Below, piece after piece: positions 1 to 12,307 of a DNA stretch of 64,000 nt (position 1 is the first letter of the stretch; every line of letters begins with the position of its first letter). Origin of the DNA: Mya arenaria. Its lineage: Eukaryota; Mollusca; Bivalvia; Myida; Myidae. Position numbers and translations under genes: made by a program. Location of the stretch: the NCBI RefSeq assembly GCF_026914265.1, contig NC_069124.1:72960402-73024401 (forward strand), given 5' to 3'. The notes under the pieces were generated by a model, which was given only the letters and a program-made list of their open reading frames with translations, ran no database searches and was not told where the DNA came from.

Positions 1-45
1 AACATATGAACAATGTTTACGCACAAATAGGTAAAGTATACTAAC

Positions 46-2319
46 AGTTTGCGTCCTTGAAGACGACAAGCGGACTTTTCCCCCCGAGCTCTAGAGTTAC
101 TCGTTTCAGGTTGGATTTCGCTGCGCCTTCCATGATGAGTTTACCGACCTGTGTGATCGAGTTATTTGACTTATTTGTATAGCACAATGTTATATCAAAG
201 ATATGTATCTTTATTATTACAGTATTCTTAATGAATATTAGCACAATGAGAGGAACATGGCATTCATGACACCGCTTCCTAGCTTAAAGGCAACGGACAT
301 CATAGTCCGGTCCAATAGTTTCATTAGTATTAGTTTCCAGACATAACTATGGCCATTTCACCATCTAGTAGATTACCGATACCAAAACCAAAAGGGACAT
401 CATTTTGTGGTTCATTACGAATTAACACAAACTATTTTCAATGACACCCTAGCAACTCTGAATTATTATCTTGTAATAGTAACGCTATGGTGTTGACTCT
501 GACATACATCTGAAGCTTTGCCGTTTCCATAAATCTCAATATAAAATAAAATTATTATGGTATAAACAATCAGTCGATGAACTTAACTGTTGACTTATCG
601 TATTATAACAAACCTCCGTGGATCCGGTGAATGACACTTTCCTGATATCTGGGTGGTTTGTTATGGCTGCGCCGGCTGTGGGGCCATAGCCGGGAACCAC
701 GTTCACAACGCCGGGCGGGAAACCAGCCTGAAAAATGGTGGCTATGTCAGGTCGACCTATTTGGATTAGCTATATGAATCATGTTCATTGCAAATAAATA
801 CACACTTTAAGCACTAATGGCCACTCGTGCACAAACAAATGCTGCCATTGGGCAGGCCCTTTCTAGCGAATGTGCCAACAAGGACATCTTAAAATATACC
901 TCCTTCACCAGGGACGCCAGGTAGAGAGCGGTGAGAGGCGTCTGTTCCGCTGGCTTGAGGACCACGGTGTTACAACAGGCTAAGGCAGGGGCGATCTTCA
1001 TTGCCACTAAAGCTGCAGGGAAGTTCCACTGAAAACAAACGATGCACTTAAAGACATGACGGTCTAAAAACCAACATCTATGAATATAATATTTATAAAT
1101 CGATATCCTATATCTAATGTGTACTTGGTATACCAGTTTCAGAAGGAAGATAATAAATTACGGGTATGATTTGTCCACAAACTCCAACAGGCTCATGACG
1201 AGTGTAGGCGAAAAACGGCCCGTCTGCAAAACAAATAAACATTAGTGTTAGAAGAGCTTTTGACATTTGATCAAAACAGAAAATAGACATAGTACATTCA
1301 TAAATAGCATGGAATATTGAAAAAAAGAAATATCCACACACCGACGGGTATGGTTTTGCCGGTCATCTTGTCCGTCCAACCCGCGTAGTAGCGCAATGCA
1401 CCGATGACGCCCGATATATCCCCGGCGTATGCTGCAGTGTACGGCTTTCCGTTGTCAAGGGTTTCCAGGCTCTGAACAAAAAGTAAAGTGTAGCACAATA
1501 TTAAAGCCATCCAATGTTGAACTGGACACTGTTTAAAAGAGGAATTTTGAGGGCTTTCAAACCAGATTCCGCTCAATGGGAGTTCATTAGCACTAGAAAG
1601 GAGAGTGTGCATTACCATTTGTGATGTTAACGGTACATATATATAAATTAAAGATACTTTTTACATTTTATTCAGAGACGGCACGAGAAAAAATTTGAAT
1701 ACGAACCGCTAAGTAAACGCGATCCCTCTCAACTAGGTCCGCCAGTTTGTTCAAGAGAGCAGCTCTCTTCGTGGCGTCCATGGACCGCCAGGGGGAGCCG
1801 TGCTTGAAGGCAGCCTTCGCCGCAGCCACCGCTTTATCCACGTCATCCTGGAGAACAAAATGTTATTGTAACAATAAAGGATCAATCAATTGTTGTGTAT
1901 GTGCTTTTGAATATAAAAATAAAATTTAGCTACCAACACTATAGATTTCACAAACATTACCTTGTCTCCCTCCTGGACGTCGCATATCTTCTTGCCGTTG
2001 GTCGGGTTGATGGTCGGGAACGTCTTCCCGCTCGCAGAGTTCACCCACTCGTTGTTGATGAAAATCTATTGGGGAAATGTTAATAACTGTGTAAACTGTT
2101 TCAGAGTATTCAACAATGTGTGTAGTATTCAGCATGCCTTTGTAAACTTTGATGAAAAAGTCGAACTGCCGAATAAAACGTTTTATTCTGACATTTGTTA
2201 AATGGTTTAAAATCATTTTGGCGAAGAAAAAGGTCCGTTTGAATGTTATTTTACTACAATAAACTGACCTGTGTAAATTTGACTTCCGGTGATGTAATAG
2301 GCGGTGGAGGGGCTGCCAT
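46..2319 (-). CDS. Aldehyde dehydrogenase, ALDH1/ALDH2 class, 5' part (8 exons, truncated by window edge)
   Basis: NAD(P)-dependent oxidation of aldehydes to carboxylic acids is the known role of this family. Coding exons on the minus strand are 2269-2319 (ATG), 1961-2065, 1707-1847, 1342-1471, 1162-1223, 900-1028, 614-727 and 46-148. All have AG/GT borders and together give 278 residues in one frame. Visible hallmarks are IPWNFP, the cofactor-binding [12 protein letters not shown] stretch, FTGSTEVG in the Rossmann fold, and LELGGKSP, whose Glu (residue 264) is the general base. The catalytic Cys and the C-terminal half lie beyond position 1. The N-terminus ([17 protein letters not shown]) has no obvious mitochondrial presequence, so a cytosolic ALDH1-like enzyme is likely. 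Exons 2-8 match in length those of the plus-strand ALDH at 21137-30276, so the two are paralogues arranged head to head. The exact substrate cannot be told from sequence. Confidence 0.95.
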
Positions 2320-2591
2320 GTTCACTTTGTTGTTGTCGGTCGTTCGCTTGTAAGAGACCACAAAGAATTAATACATAGAGGATAATTGTTTGTTTTAGTG
2401 TTGAGCACCAAAAGTTAGATTTTACGAGTAGCATAGTCGCGAGTAAAATATTAAATTTTGGTGTTAACGAGGTAAAATATAATGCTATCTTTCACTGAAA
2501 CAAACTTTTTTTCTTTTTAATATATGCCTTTATTGGGATTTTAATATTTTTATTATATTTGTTTAGGAAAAACGCGGCGCCAGTGTGTATG

Positions 2592-2621
2592 CGCACGTAA
2601 CGTCAATTTGGAAATGACGTC
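2592..2621 (-). promoter_or_regulatory. Possible promoter elements upstream of the minus-strand ALDH
   Basis: On the minus strand, CGTTACGTGCG (2602-2592) lies about 270 bp upstream of the ATG, and a CRE-like TGACGTC (2621-2615) lies next to it. The 11-mer holds an ACGTG core as used by HIF/ARNT and related bHLH-PAS factors. The same 11-mer in the same orientation lies upstream of the other ALDH gene. No clear TATA box was seen. Function is inferred only from motif and position. Confidence 0.3.
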
Positions 2622-2659
2622 GTTGAAATTGAGTCCCAGCCCTACGCTTACGTTTGGTT

Positions 2660-3570
2660 TGTAACTGCGAGCGGGCTAATATTTCAAATCAGTGAAAATT
2701 GTCAGTTTGATACTTTCGCTGTTTGAAACAATGACATATCAATTTTATTTCACTGATCATTCTCTGTAAACCTCCAAAAATAAAATGAAAACCTCTCTAT
2801 AACTCTTCAGTCTCGGTATAAGTTATTAAAGAAAAAAATATCGCACCAAAGAATGTTTTAAGTTGACTGTCAACCCATAGTTTGCACCCACCACTAAGAA
2901 AAACAATCGTCTCCCGGAAGGGACGTTATATTATCAAACGGTGCTATACAATTGCGCTCGTTTTAGAAACCAGGCTACATCCTGTATGAACAGTTTTTAC
3001 TACATTCCTAACTAAGGCCGACGTCTATGGATAGGCCAGTGTCGTCGTAAAGTAAACCCTATCCCCTACCCTCCCACCTCTAAGAAAATGCAGAAAAAGT
3101 TTCCATGTTAAATCGATTTGAATCAATTAAACATATAATAATTATAGTTGCAATTACGTGTATATCTGCATTCAAAATATTATATAGTTTTATATACATA
3201 TGTTATCATAAATGTAAATACCTTAAAATGAGGTAAATTCCGAAGCTTTACTGTACAGCGTTCTTATGAACAATAAACTCTCTCAATGTCACCGTTATCA
3301 AACACTGCATGTTAAAATGTTCTAGTTCTAGATTTTGCACTCACTTAATGCACAACCTAGCTTCTCAGTGTTCTAGATTTAACCATAAATCATTTAACAT
3401 GTTTTTCATCAATATAATAAAAAAACATCACAAAAAGAGATGTTATCTACACATTAGTGCAGCCCTTGCCCGAAAACGAAATAACTAAGTATGCAAATTG
3501 TAGTGTTGATAAACGCTGCCTAATGGCTTTCTAATTTCGACTTAACAATATTTAATATGTACATAAACAT
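2660..3570. other. Intergenic, nothing recognised
   Basis: This is AT-rich sequence with many stops in all frames. I see no gene, RNA or clear repeat here. Confidence 0.5.
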
Positions 3571-4930
3571 AGCGGCCTAGTGGCGTGAAGTTAGCGGCCT
3601 AGCGGCGGGAAGTTAGCGGCCTGGAGGCGTGAAGTTAGCGGCCTAGCGGCGTGAAGTAAGCGGCCTAGCGGCGTGAAGTTGGCGGCCCAGCGGCCTAATT
3701 TATTTCTCTATTTCAAAGCAACTGCCAATGCGTTTTTTTTGGAAAACAATGATAAATCAAAGTGTTTTTTATTCATAAATTAACATCGCTCCCTTAAATT
3801 GTTTTCTTTTCAGAGCATTTTTCTTTACATTTCCTACTAAAACAATGATTAATTAACTGTTTTAATGCACAAATTATCAATCTGAAGCGATTATAAACAT
3901 TTTTTTTCAAAAAAGTCGATCAAGCAGTTCAGCGGCCTAGCGGCCCAGCGGCGTGAAATTTTCTTCTAAAACAATGATATATTAACTGTTTGTATGCACA
4001 AATCATCACTCTGAAGCAATTATCAACATTCGTTTTCAAAAAACCCGATTAAGCAGTTAGCTATTTCAAATCATGTAAACATCCATTTACTTCTAAAAAT
4101 GATATATTGACTGTTTTTATGCCCAAATGATCACTCTGAAGCGTTTTTCATTATTTTTTTTACAAAAGTCGATCAAGCACTTCAGCGCCCTAACGGTCTA
4201 GCGACGTGAAATTAGCGGCTTGGTGGCCTAGCGGCCTAAAATGGTATCCTATAATAGGATTGTTTTAGAAGAAAAGGCATGCAAACATGTTTTGCATGTT
4301 TGCATGCCTTTTCTTCTAAAACAATGATATATTAACTGTTTTTATGCACACACTATCACTCTGAGGCGATTATCAACATTTTTTTAAACATGCCTGTCCT
4401 TCTATTTTTTTTATATTTACTTTTTTATGCCAAAATTATCACACTTAAGCAATTATAAACATTTTTTTCAAAAAAAAGTCGATCGAGCAGTTCAGCGACC
4501 TAGAAGCCCAGCGGCGTGAAGTTTAGCGGCCTGGCGGCCTAGCAACATAGCGGTCAAAATAGTTTCCTATTTCAAAGTATGTATACATGCGTTTTCTTCT
4601 AAAACAACGATAAATCTATGGTTTAACAACTTTGCTAAATACAAAAAAAAATTTAAAATGCTTATATTCGCTATAATGGATTTTTTAGGCAGCTTTTTTG
4701 GGGAAAATGCAGATATTCGCTAAAGGATGGTGATTTGTGAATAGAAACCATAAATTTGTCATTGTTTTAGAAGGAAAGGCATGTATAAATGGTTTGAAAT
4801 AGAAACCAATTTTAGGCCGCTAGGCTGCCAGGCCGCTAACTTCACGCCGCTTGGCCACTAGGCTGACACTGACCTGCTTGATCGACTATTTTGAAAAAAA
4901 AAGATAATTGCTTAAGGGTGATCAAAAATG
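3571..4930. repeat. GC-cassette foldback array, left copy
   Basis: Clusters of a 22-bp GC-rich unit (AGCGGCCTAGCGGCGTGAAGTT and variants) stand in an AT-rich matrix. About six units run head to tail at 3571-3700. Further cassettes follow near 3930, 4185-4240 and 4490-4550 in the same orientation, and an inverted cassette (GGCCGCTAACTTCACGCCGC) lies at 4813-4870. The AT-rich matrix also recurs, with blocks carrying TCGATCAAGCA, CACTCTGAAGCG and TTCTTCTAAAACAATGATA. The last cassette and its flank are the reverse complement of earlier ones, so the block is a large imperfect inverted repeat. No coding potential is seen. The same family makes up 61279-63757. Confidence 0.85.
4259..4325. repeat. 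Perfect 31-bp inverted repeat (hairpin)
   Basis: The left arm at 4259-4289 and the right arm at 4295-4325 are exact reverse complements, with a 5-nt spacer (TTTTG). The arms contain the TTGTTTTAGAAGAAAAGGCA motif of the surrounding array, so the hairpin looks like a junction where the array changes orientation. Confidence 0.85.
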
Positions 4931-6149
4931 ATACAGAAATGATTATAAGAATGTTGATTGGAAATGGTGTGTCTTACCATGAATCATAAAGTTCCCAAAT
5001 ATTTCTGGTTGGGCATTTTCTGCTTTTTTAGAATTGTTTTTCGGAAATCCATGCATAACTTTGCAACCATTAAATCAATAGTGAAACCATTTTACAGGCA
5101 GGTCTAACATTCATAGATAAAGTAATTTACATAATAATGAGGTCTTAACATCCAAGTTCAATATCAAATTTTTAAGGTCAAAGGTCAAAAATAAGAAAAT
5201 AATCCTTTATAGGCCAAACACACAAATTGCCTTTGATAGATATCCAACTACATGTATTTACATATAAATGTACACCATTACAAAGTTTTGTTATGCATAT
5301 CAAAATCAAATTATTATATTTGAGGTCAAGGTCACATTTAAATAATGAAAGGAATCCAAATCAATTACCATATTTTCGGCGATACATTTGAGTTTTGAAA
5401 TTCTACATTTAAATATCTCATAGGATAAGTGTTGTAAATATGGCAAATATGAATGAACTGAACGTTTTTCAAAATTATTATTTCTTGGACACCTGTTTCG
5501 AAATTATGATCATTACATTTACCGAAAATCTTTTTAATATACACATTTAATGTCTGATCTACCGGTACTCGATATTATTTAACTGTAGCAAGCTCCGACG
5601 CAGTTACGGCACATTGTTGAACAAATATGGCCTAATTTACTGCTGCCACACGCCATACTTCTACACCCAGTTTTATAAGAAAATCGTATTTCTTGAATGA
5701 AGGTGGCTGGAGCTGGTGCCATATCAGTTGGCTACGGTACAAGTAAGCCGTTTTAGAGAACCCAACCTAGTCACAGGGGGTTTCGTCCAAACTTTTCCAT
5801 TACACTATTTGAGAGTATGTTCGTAGTGTATGGTATTTTGTTGCACTGGACCAGGGTGGTAATGTTTACAGATCAATAGATAAAGAGTTGCTTGAAGTTT
5901 TCTCAATGAAAAACCTGACTCTCAGATCATTTATGCTGTCTATTTGCCTGTCCGTATATAGGAGAATCAGTGCACGCTCACCTTGTTCAATCTCTTCTTT
6001 TGATATGTTCATGTGGAAGTTTTTCGATTTGCTGAGCACATTCGTGGAATTTCATAGACTTGTTAAACAACTTCAATGAAGCAGTTTTGCCTAATCCACT
6101 TGGGTTAAAAAATAGCATCAGACCCAAGTATCGCATGGATAAACAAAAT
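4931..6149. other. Intergenic AT-rich sequence with one DR1 motif
   Basis: No gene is recognised. A perfect direct repeat with one spacer base (AGGTCAAAGGTCA) is present at 5175-5187, matching the consensus for RXR/HNF4-type nuclear receptors, but nothing ties it to a nearby promoter. The 3' part (about 5640-6149) may be the 3' end of the LINE that follows. Confidence 0.4.
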
Positions 6150-8249
6150 ACTTTTACACAGTATAATCAATACCAAGGCGCTCTTTAACAGCTTTAATGT
6201 TTGTTGATTTCTTTTTCCTGCCTTCACTATTGAGATGTACTGAGAAACCATGATCTTCAAAATAATAGCACACTAACACTAACAAATATATGTCGACACC
6301 AACAAAACAATGTGTATTGGCTTTGAATAGTACAAAGTTATCGGACAGTAAGGTGCACATCAAGCACATCAGCATGCGACACTAGCGAGATAATTGTGGT
6401 TGCCTTCTGGAAACCACTATTGCAAATGCTTATAAACGTACCACGTATTTTAACACACGCGTCATCGATAGTGTCAGAAATATTGATATATAGGAGATAT
6501 ATAATCGGCGACGACTTGCCCTCCTGTCTGGTTCCCTGTCGTACTGAGAACCACTCTGATGTATGTCCGTGGTAACGTACGAAGCTTGTCATATCGGTGT
6601 ACATCGTTGAATAACATAGTAACGAAGTGTGGTCAAGATCACACTCCTTTTTCAGTTTGTATATGATTCCTGGGTGCCAAACAGTGTCGAAGGTCTTTCT
6701 GCAGTCCATAAACGCTACATAGACCTTAGACCCATGTTCGCGTGCAAAATTAACACTTTCCCGAAGAATGAAGATGGTCATGGTACATCCAAGACCTTCT
6801 TGGAATCCTCCTTGCTGAGTGTTAATATGTTTCATTATACACTCCTTAGATCGCCCTAAAAGAATATGCTCAGAAAGTTTAAAAATAACTGATGAAAACA
6901 TAATTGCTCGATAATTGTCCGGATTATCCTTGGGCTTCATGCCACCTTTATGCAACGTTATAATAGCACCCCTCTTTAGCGAGTAAGGAATGTATCCAGT
7001 CCGAAACATCCATGTAACCACGTTAGCAATAATAGGTGGTATAAAATCTTTAGCGTATCTCAAATGTTCATACTGTATTTTGTCCGCGCCTGCCGCTTTA
7101 CCGCTCGGGGGAGAGGCTATAGCACCACGTACTGTATCCGGAGTTAATACAGTACTGGGATCGAAATGCAGTGAGCTCAGAGTGTCCTGAACTTCAGAAT
7201 TACTATCTGCTCACCGGAGACATCGGTGTCCAGGGTCGCCGACAACGTATATAAATCTCGGAAGTAGTTAGCCCATCCGTCTGTTATCACCTTTGGGTCA
7301 CGTACCACTTCCCGGTTAAAGTTTAAACCTGAATATAGTTTGTTTTTACCAGTTCTCCTGCCATTCACTAATGTCCAAAAAAACATTTGTATCAACTTCA
7401 GCCATTCTATCTATAGGTCTTGGTCCAGTTTTTGCAAATATTTTGACAAAAGGTACCTATGCAGGCGTCGAAACTTGCATTTTTCCCGTTTGTAATCAAC
7501 GTAAGACCTGTTTGTGCCACCACGTGGGCGTCCGTCTGCACACCAAACCGTCCTCAATGACCGCATGTGATTATGTGCATTTTTGAGATTATCGTTCCAG
7601 AACGGTTATACATATTTAACAAACTATTTTTTGGAATACATTTATCAGCGAAGTAAGTTTATCTACTAGCAACCAGTATGCATGATCAACAACATTAGTA
7701 TCTAGATCACAGAAAGCCAAATACAATAGCCCATTATCCGTCTTGATACTCAAAAACATCGCTAGCTTTAGCTTTTTGCCAGTTCGGTCGTTTGTTTGTC
7801 AAGGAACATTCACTATTTTTAAATCCAATTGGTGGAACATGCAATCTTACAAACACAGGTAAGTGTCTAGAAACATTAAGACAACTGTCATCAAAAATGT
7901 TACACTTCCTAACACAATGATACAACTCAGTTGATACGCAAATGAAGTCAATCAATGTATGGTATTTGTCATCGTATGACACATATGAATATGGCGAGCC
8001 TGTACAAAGAGGTAAACAGTTTACAGGTAACATATCGGGATATTACCTTCCGCCGTTCAAGAAACGTTTTAACACGTTATCACGTGTACTAACGTTATCC
8101 GAGACATACTTGGCATTATCATCACCTAGGAATATGCCGACTCCACTGTTGGAGTATTGATACCATAGATCATAATTATGGTTATCAATATGCTCCCTAT
8201 ACATTGAAATTGAGTGATTACAACAATGCATGATTATGAATCGTAACAT
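6150..8249 (-). mobile_element. Decayed non-LTR retrotransposon (LINE) with endonuclease and reverse transcriptase
   Basis: Minus-strand remnants occur in LINE order. At 8249-7734 lies the C-terminal part of an apurinic-type endonuclease (GDDNAK near the top, then TLIDFICVS and SRHLPVF, a worn SDHLPV box). A linker with VITDGWANYFRDLY follows at 7395-7177. The reverse transcriptase lies at 7063-6338 with IITLHKGG, DNYRAI, FMDCRKTFDTVWH and VRQGTRQEGKSSP. The catalytic box is damaged: it reads SHADVL where YADD is expected, and the frame shifts there. Downstream similarity (HGFSVHLNSEGRKK) continues near 6230 in another frame. Several frameshifts separate the parts, so it is an old, inactive copy. 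The clade is uncertain among EN-carrying LINEs. Confidence 0.8.
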
Positions 8250-9340
8250 GCATGCTTATTGAGAATGGTACCGTCATGTGGCGTTGCTGTTCTGAATTGA
8301 TTTAAGTAATTTTAGGACTGATCACCCTTTAAGTTATTCCAGTATATCGTATACATTGACAATATGGTCTTATTGGCGGCGACGAGGAATGCTATTCTAT
8401 CATTGATAAGTAGTTCTGATGTCAAATGACCATAATAATGGTTTCATTGGTACCGCGGGAGCTGCTCATTGGTGTCAATTTCAAAAATGTGTGTCTATGA
8501 TATAAGAACAAATTTTAGAAGTCTATTTGGTTAAAAGCATTTAGTGATGTGGAAAAGATATATATTTTAAAATGTTTTTGAATAAATTATTTACTTGAAA
8601 CATAACTATTAACTCAAAAATACAAAATAGAATATATGAGCAAAACATATGGCGCAAAGGACGGCCGTTATATTTTAGTTCATTATTATCGAAATGGCAC
8701 CTTTACAGCACAGTAAATGGATGTTCTATGTCTGAAATTTGTTTGAAATAGGGGCATTTTCAAAGAATTGAAGAGGAAATTAGAAAGCAACAATTATTTA
8801 AAGAGTTCGTCCGTTCCCACGAGTTGTTGCCCATTTGAATATCTCACTTATCACAATGTTCTTGTATTAAACTGTTTTCAATATTTTTTTACGGAAATGA
8901 CATAACATTGCATTATGAGAGGTACATGTATAAGAAAAGTAGGTCATGGTGAAAATGCAATCAAAAATGTTAAGATGGCAACGACACGAAAACATTGTGA
9001 TATATATTGTAAGCCGGATGGTTCAACGCGAGATTCTATTCATTGATTCACTTTTGTAAACCATTAACGAACTTAATACAAGAGTCAGCAATGGAGCCAG
9101 TAGTCAGCTTATGTATCCCGGATATAAACTACTTCATTGTGTATTCCATAATAGTTATTTTAGTATGCTAGTTGTATTTTGTAGGTATACATGCAGTTAA
9201 TTAAGGTAGTGAAGTGAGGGTGTTATATGATGTAGAAATTGCCATCATAGTTTCTTTTCATGACTGATTTGGACTGACTGAAACGTCACTCTGATAATTG
9301 ACTACTGACGACTGACTCCATTGCAACAACGCAGTGCCTT
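8250..9340. other. Intergenic, nothing recognised
   Basis: AT-rich, with no long open frame and no repeat I could identify. It may include flanks of the Harbinger relic that begins at about 9350. Confidence 0.4.
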
Positions 9341-9349
9341 ATACCATGG

Positions 9350-9742
9350 TTGCAGGTGCAGGCTTTGCTGGCAACCAATTTTAACCAGCATCGCTGGCTG
9401 AATAATGCGGTTCATATTTTGTATAACATAACTAATATAAGTGTATATAGGCTTGAATTAGAGAAATTAACACATATTCTTCAACAATACAATGCAGCAT
9501 CAACTACTTTGGTCTTACCAGTCTACCCGGTCTTACAGAATGCCCAGTTGGATCAAGAAGATGAAGATCACAATATAGTTCGTGGGGCCTGGAGGCAAGA
9601 AGGCACCATACAGGTGATACAGCCTGTCATCGGACCAAACAGAGACTCCACCGCTGGTAAGAGACAACGTGAGTTACTAAGACTTTAGTTTAACAGTTCA
9701 TCAGGGTCTGTGTCTGAGCAAAACCTGATGGTATCTCAGTAA
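9350..9742 (+). pseudogene. C-terminal remnant of a PIF/Harbinger-type transposase
   Basis: An open stretch of 112 codons ends in TAG at 9686-9688, and the same frame then continues to a TAA at 9740-9742. Across the stop it reads GAWRQE, then GPNRDSTAGKRQRELLRL, then FNSSSGSVSEQNLMV. From memory, G-WR-E followed by GK-QR--L--YFNS--GSV-WQ is the usual tail of Harbinger (HARBI1-like) transposases; here the Tyr codon before FNS is the stop. The catalytic DDE core upstream is not recognisable. The match is by pattern only; a chance resemblance is possible but unlikely. Confidence 0.5.
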
Positions 9743-9818
9743 AGTGCAATGTGAATGTGCAAATGTGATACTCACGAACTAGAACATAAAGAATAACTTA
9801 TTCTACTGTTACCGTTTT

Positions 9819-12307
9819 CAGTGTGTGTATACCACGTGATAAATTGCGTCATAAATGCTACGTCGGAAGGCAATATTTTGCTTCGAATGATAACTTTCAT
9901 ATTTTTTCACCATTTTAAATTAAACATAGCGCAGTCTACGCCGCTTACGGAGCCCCGCCTTTGGCCTGTTATCAGAGTTTGATTGAGAGTATAGTTTCTT
10001 AACTAGGGCCTGGCTCTTTAAGCGGCATAGACTGCCTTTTGTTTAATTTAAAATGGTAGATAGATAGATAGATAGATTTATTTCAACATAAAATGTACAA
10101 TTTACATGGCAATTTTAAAATTAAGACATAAAGGTGTTAAACAAACTGTATGAGTTAATACAGCCATGTCAATCAACATTACATGTTAAGGATATCACAA
10201 AAAAGAGTTTAAATAAAACTCTTATTTCCATTGTGGTCCTTAAAATATAGTATTGTGTGACATAGGAAGACTTAAAACAAAATATACTAAATTATCACAG
10301 TGTGGTTATCAAGGAAAGACATTGAATTGCATAAATAAATAAATTAAATAGCTAAAATGATGGAACAATATGCGGCTTTGACAAAAATTGTAAATAGAGT
10401 GACTAAGTAACAATATTAACTAAAGCTTTATCAGATAAAAATATATGGATATCACAGATGAATATTGCCATGAAAAAACTGACCTGTAAAACTAACTAAG
10501 TAATTGAAATATATATCTTTATGCATGACATTTTAAAATATTATAAGAAATAAATGAACTTATAGTAATATTGCATTAAAAGGAGAGCAAATACAGTAAA
10601 TAAACCGAACTTAAAAGGTGTTCCTTGACCTTGCTTTTAAAGGAAGAAATAGATTTGGCATCCCTCACATCCTGTGGTAGACTGTTCCAAAGGTTACAAC
10701 CATTAAAAGCAAAAGATTTGCCACCAAAGCCTTTGACCTTAGGAATTGCAAACCTCTTGCATTCCGACATTAAATTATTTGTACCATCGACCTTAACTCT
10801 GAACCTGGTAGGATATTTATGAACTTCATTGATGGGGGTAAACTGTTCCCTTAAATAGAAAGGGGAAAGTTTGGAGTTGATTTTATATACATGACATAAT
10901 GTTATTTGATTCATTCTACCTACAACTGGCAACCACTGTAAACGTGAAAAATGCTCTTTACCAATATGTGACCTAGGTTGTAAGTTCAACACAAATTTCA
11001 TTAACTTATTTTGTGTGACTTGCAATTTATTCTTTAAATCTTGTGTCAAACTGTTATACCAAGCAGATGATGCATAGTCAAAGTGACATTGTATAAGAGA
11101 GGTAACCAGAAGTTTCTTTGTATGTACGGTGAGGAATTTACTTTTACGGTACAGAAATTTTAGCCTTGCATTTGATTTTCCAATAATAGACCTTGCCATA
11201 GACTCAAAGGACAAGTGTTGATCAATGGTTACTCCAAGATGTTTAACTGAAGTCGTTGATTCAATAGGTTGGCCATTACATTGAATATCAAGTTTGGACT
11301 GGGATTTCAACCGTTGTTGGGACCCAAATAGAATAGACTCTGTCTTTCCAAGATGCAGGGAAAGTTTATTGCAGATGAGCCACTGACTAACAATATTCAG
11401 GTCATTACTTAACAGGTTTTCTATTTCCATTTTACTTTTACCTGACACAAGAATTGCTGAGTCATCTGCATAAAGGAGTAACTTATTTTCGACAACAGCA
11501 GACATGTCATTTACATAGAAAAAAAAGAAGTGGCCCTAAAATTGACCCTTGGGGCACACCACAGGAAATAGTTGTTGAGGAGGAGTATTTACCAGAAATT
11601 TCAACTAACTGACTTCTATCAGACAAGTAGGAGGTAAACCAGTTAATGGACATTTCATTGAGACCCATCGATTTTAGTTTATTCAATAAAATAGAGTGAT
11701 TTACTGTATCGAAAGCCTTCTGCAGATCTATGAGGACCATGCCAGCATAGTGTCCCTTGTCCATCTGAAAGCGAATGTAATCTGTGAGATGAATCAGACA
11801 GGTATCAGTTGAAAATCCTTGTCTAAATCCAGACTGATACTCGTATAATAAACTATTTTGGACTAGGTATTCTTCTAATTGTTCATAGATAACCCGCTCG
11901 AAAACTTTAGAGACAATGCTCAAGATTGAGACAGGGCGATAATTTCCAACATCAGTCTTATCATTCTTTTTGTACAACGGGACTACACGAGCAGACTTAA
12001 GATCATCAGGGACCACACCCTGTATTACGGAAAGGTTAACTATGTGAGATATGGGGCCAGCAATGATTGAAGCCGAGTCCTTAACAAAACGAGAGGGTAT
12101 GCCATCTAGGCCTGTAGCCTTTTTAGGACTGAGACTATTCAAGTATTTATATACTTTCTTCTCTGTAGTAATTGAGAATGAAAAACTGTTGGGTTTAATG
12201 GTGAAGTAAAAAAAGGTTATCTATGATTTGAGTCTTCATTTTAAGCAAAATGTTGCCTTCTGACGTAGCATATATGACGTATTTTATCACGTGGTATACA
12301 CACACTG
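9819..12307. mobile_element. TIR element (MITE-like), split by a LINE insertion
   Basis: The left end CAGTGTGTGTATACCACGTG (from 9819) and the right end, read inverted from 12307, share the first 20 bases. They stay similar for about 100 bp, through the GAAGGCAA and TTCACCAT blocks. The inner left part (about 9917-10050) is itself a foldback: CCATTTTAAATTAAAC pairs with GTTTAATTTAAAATGG. A LINE (10051-12204) separates the halves. A short solo member of the same family lies at 58147-58320. I could not find a clean target-site duplication at this copy. Confidence 0.75.
10051..12204 (-). mobile_element. 5'-truncated CR1/jockey-like LINE, reverse transcriptase broken by one frameshift
   Basis: Minus-strand coding runs from about 12204 (TIKPNSFSFSITTEKK) through KKATGLDGIPSRFVKD, NYRPVSILSIVSKVFERV, FRQGFSTDTCL, LIDLQKAFDTVNHSILLNKL and GVPQGSILGPLLF. 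It then continues in the next frame from 11505 with LLLYADDSAILVSG, VKHLGVTID and a C-terminal domain ending at 10576. The break is in a run of T (A on the plus strand, about 11518-11526): one base too many shifts GPLLFFFYVND out of frame. No endonuclease is present, so the copy is 5' truncated. The 3' end abuts a (TCTA)n tail at 10051-10075 rather than poly(A), as in CR1/L2-like clades. Near-intact coding suggests a fairly young insertion. Confidence 0.9.

Noticed and set aside
1895-2201. Plus-strand open frames across ALDH exon 2
   Set aside because: Antisense shadows of the minus-strand exon at 1961-2065.
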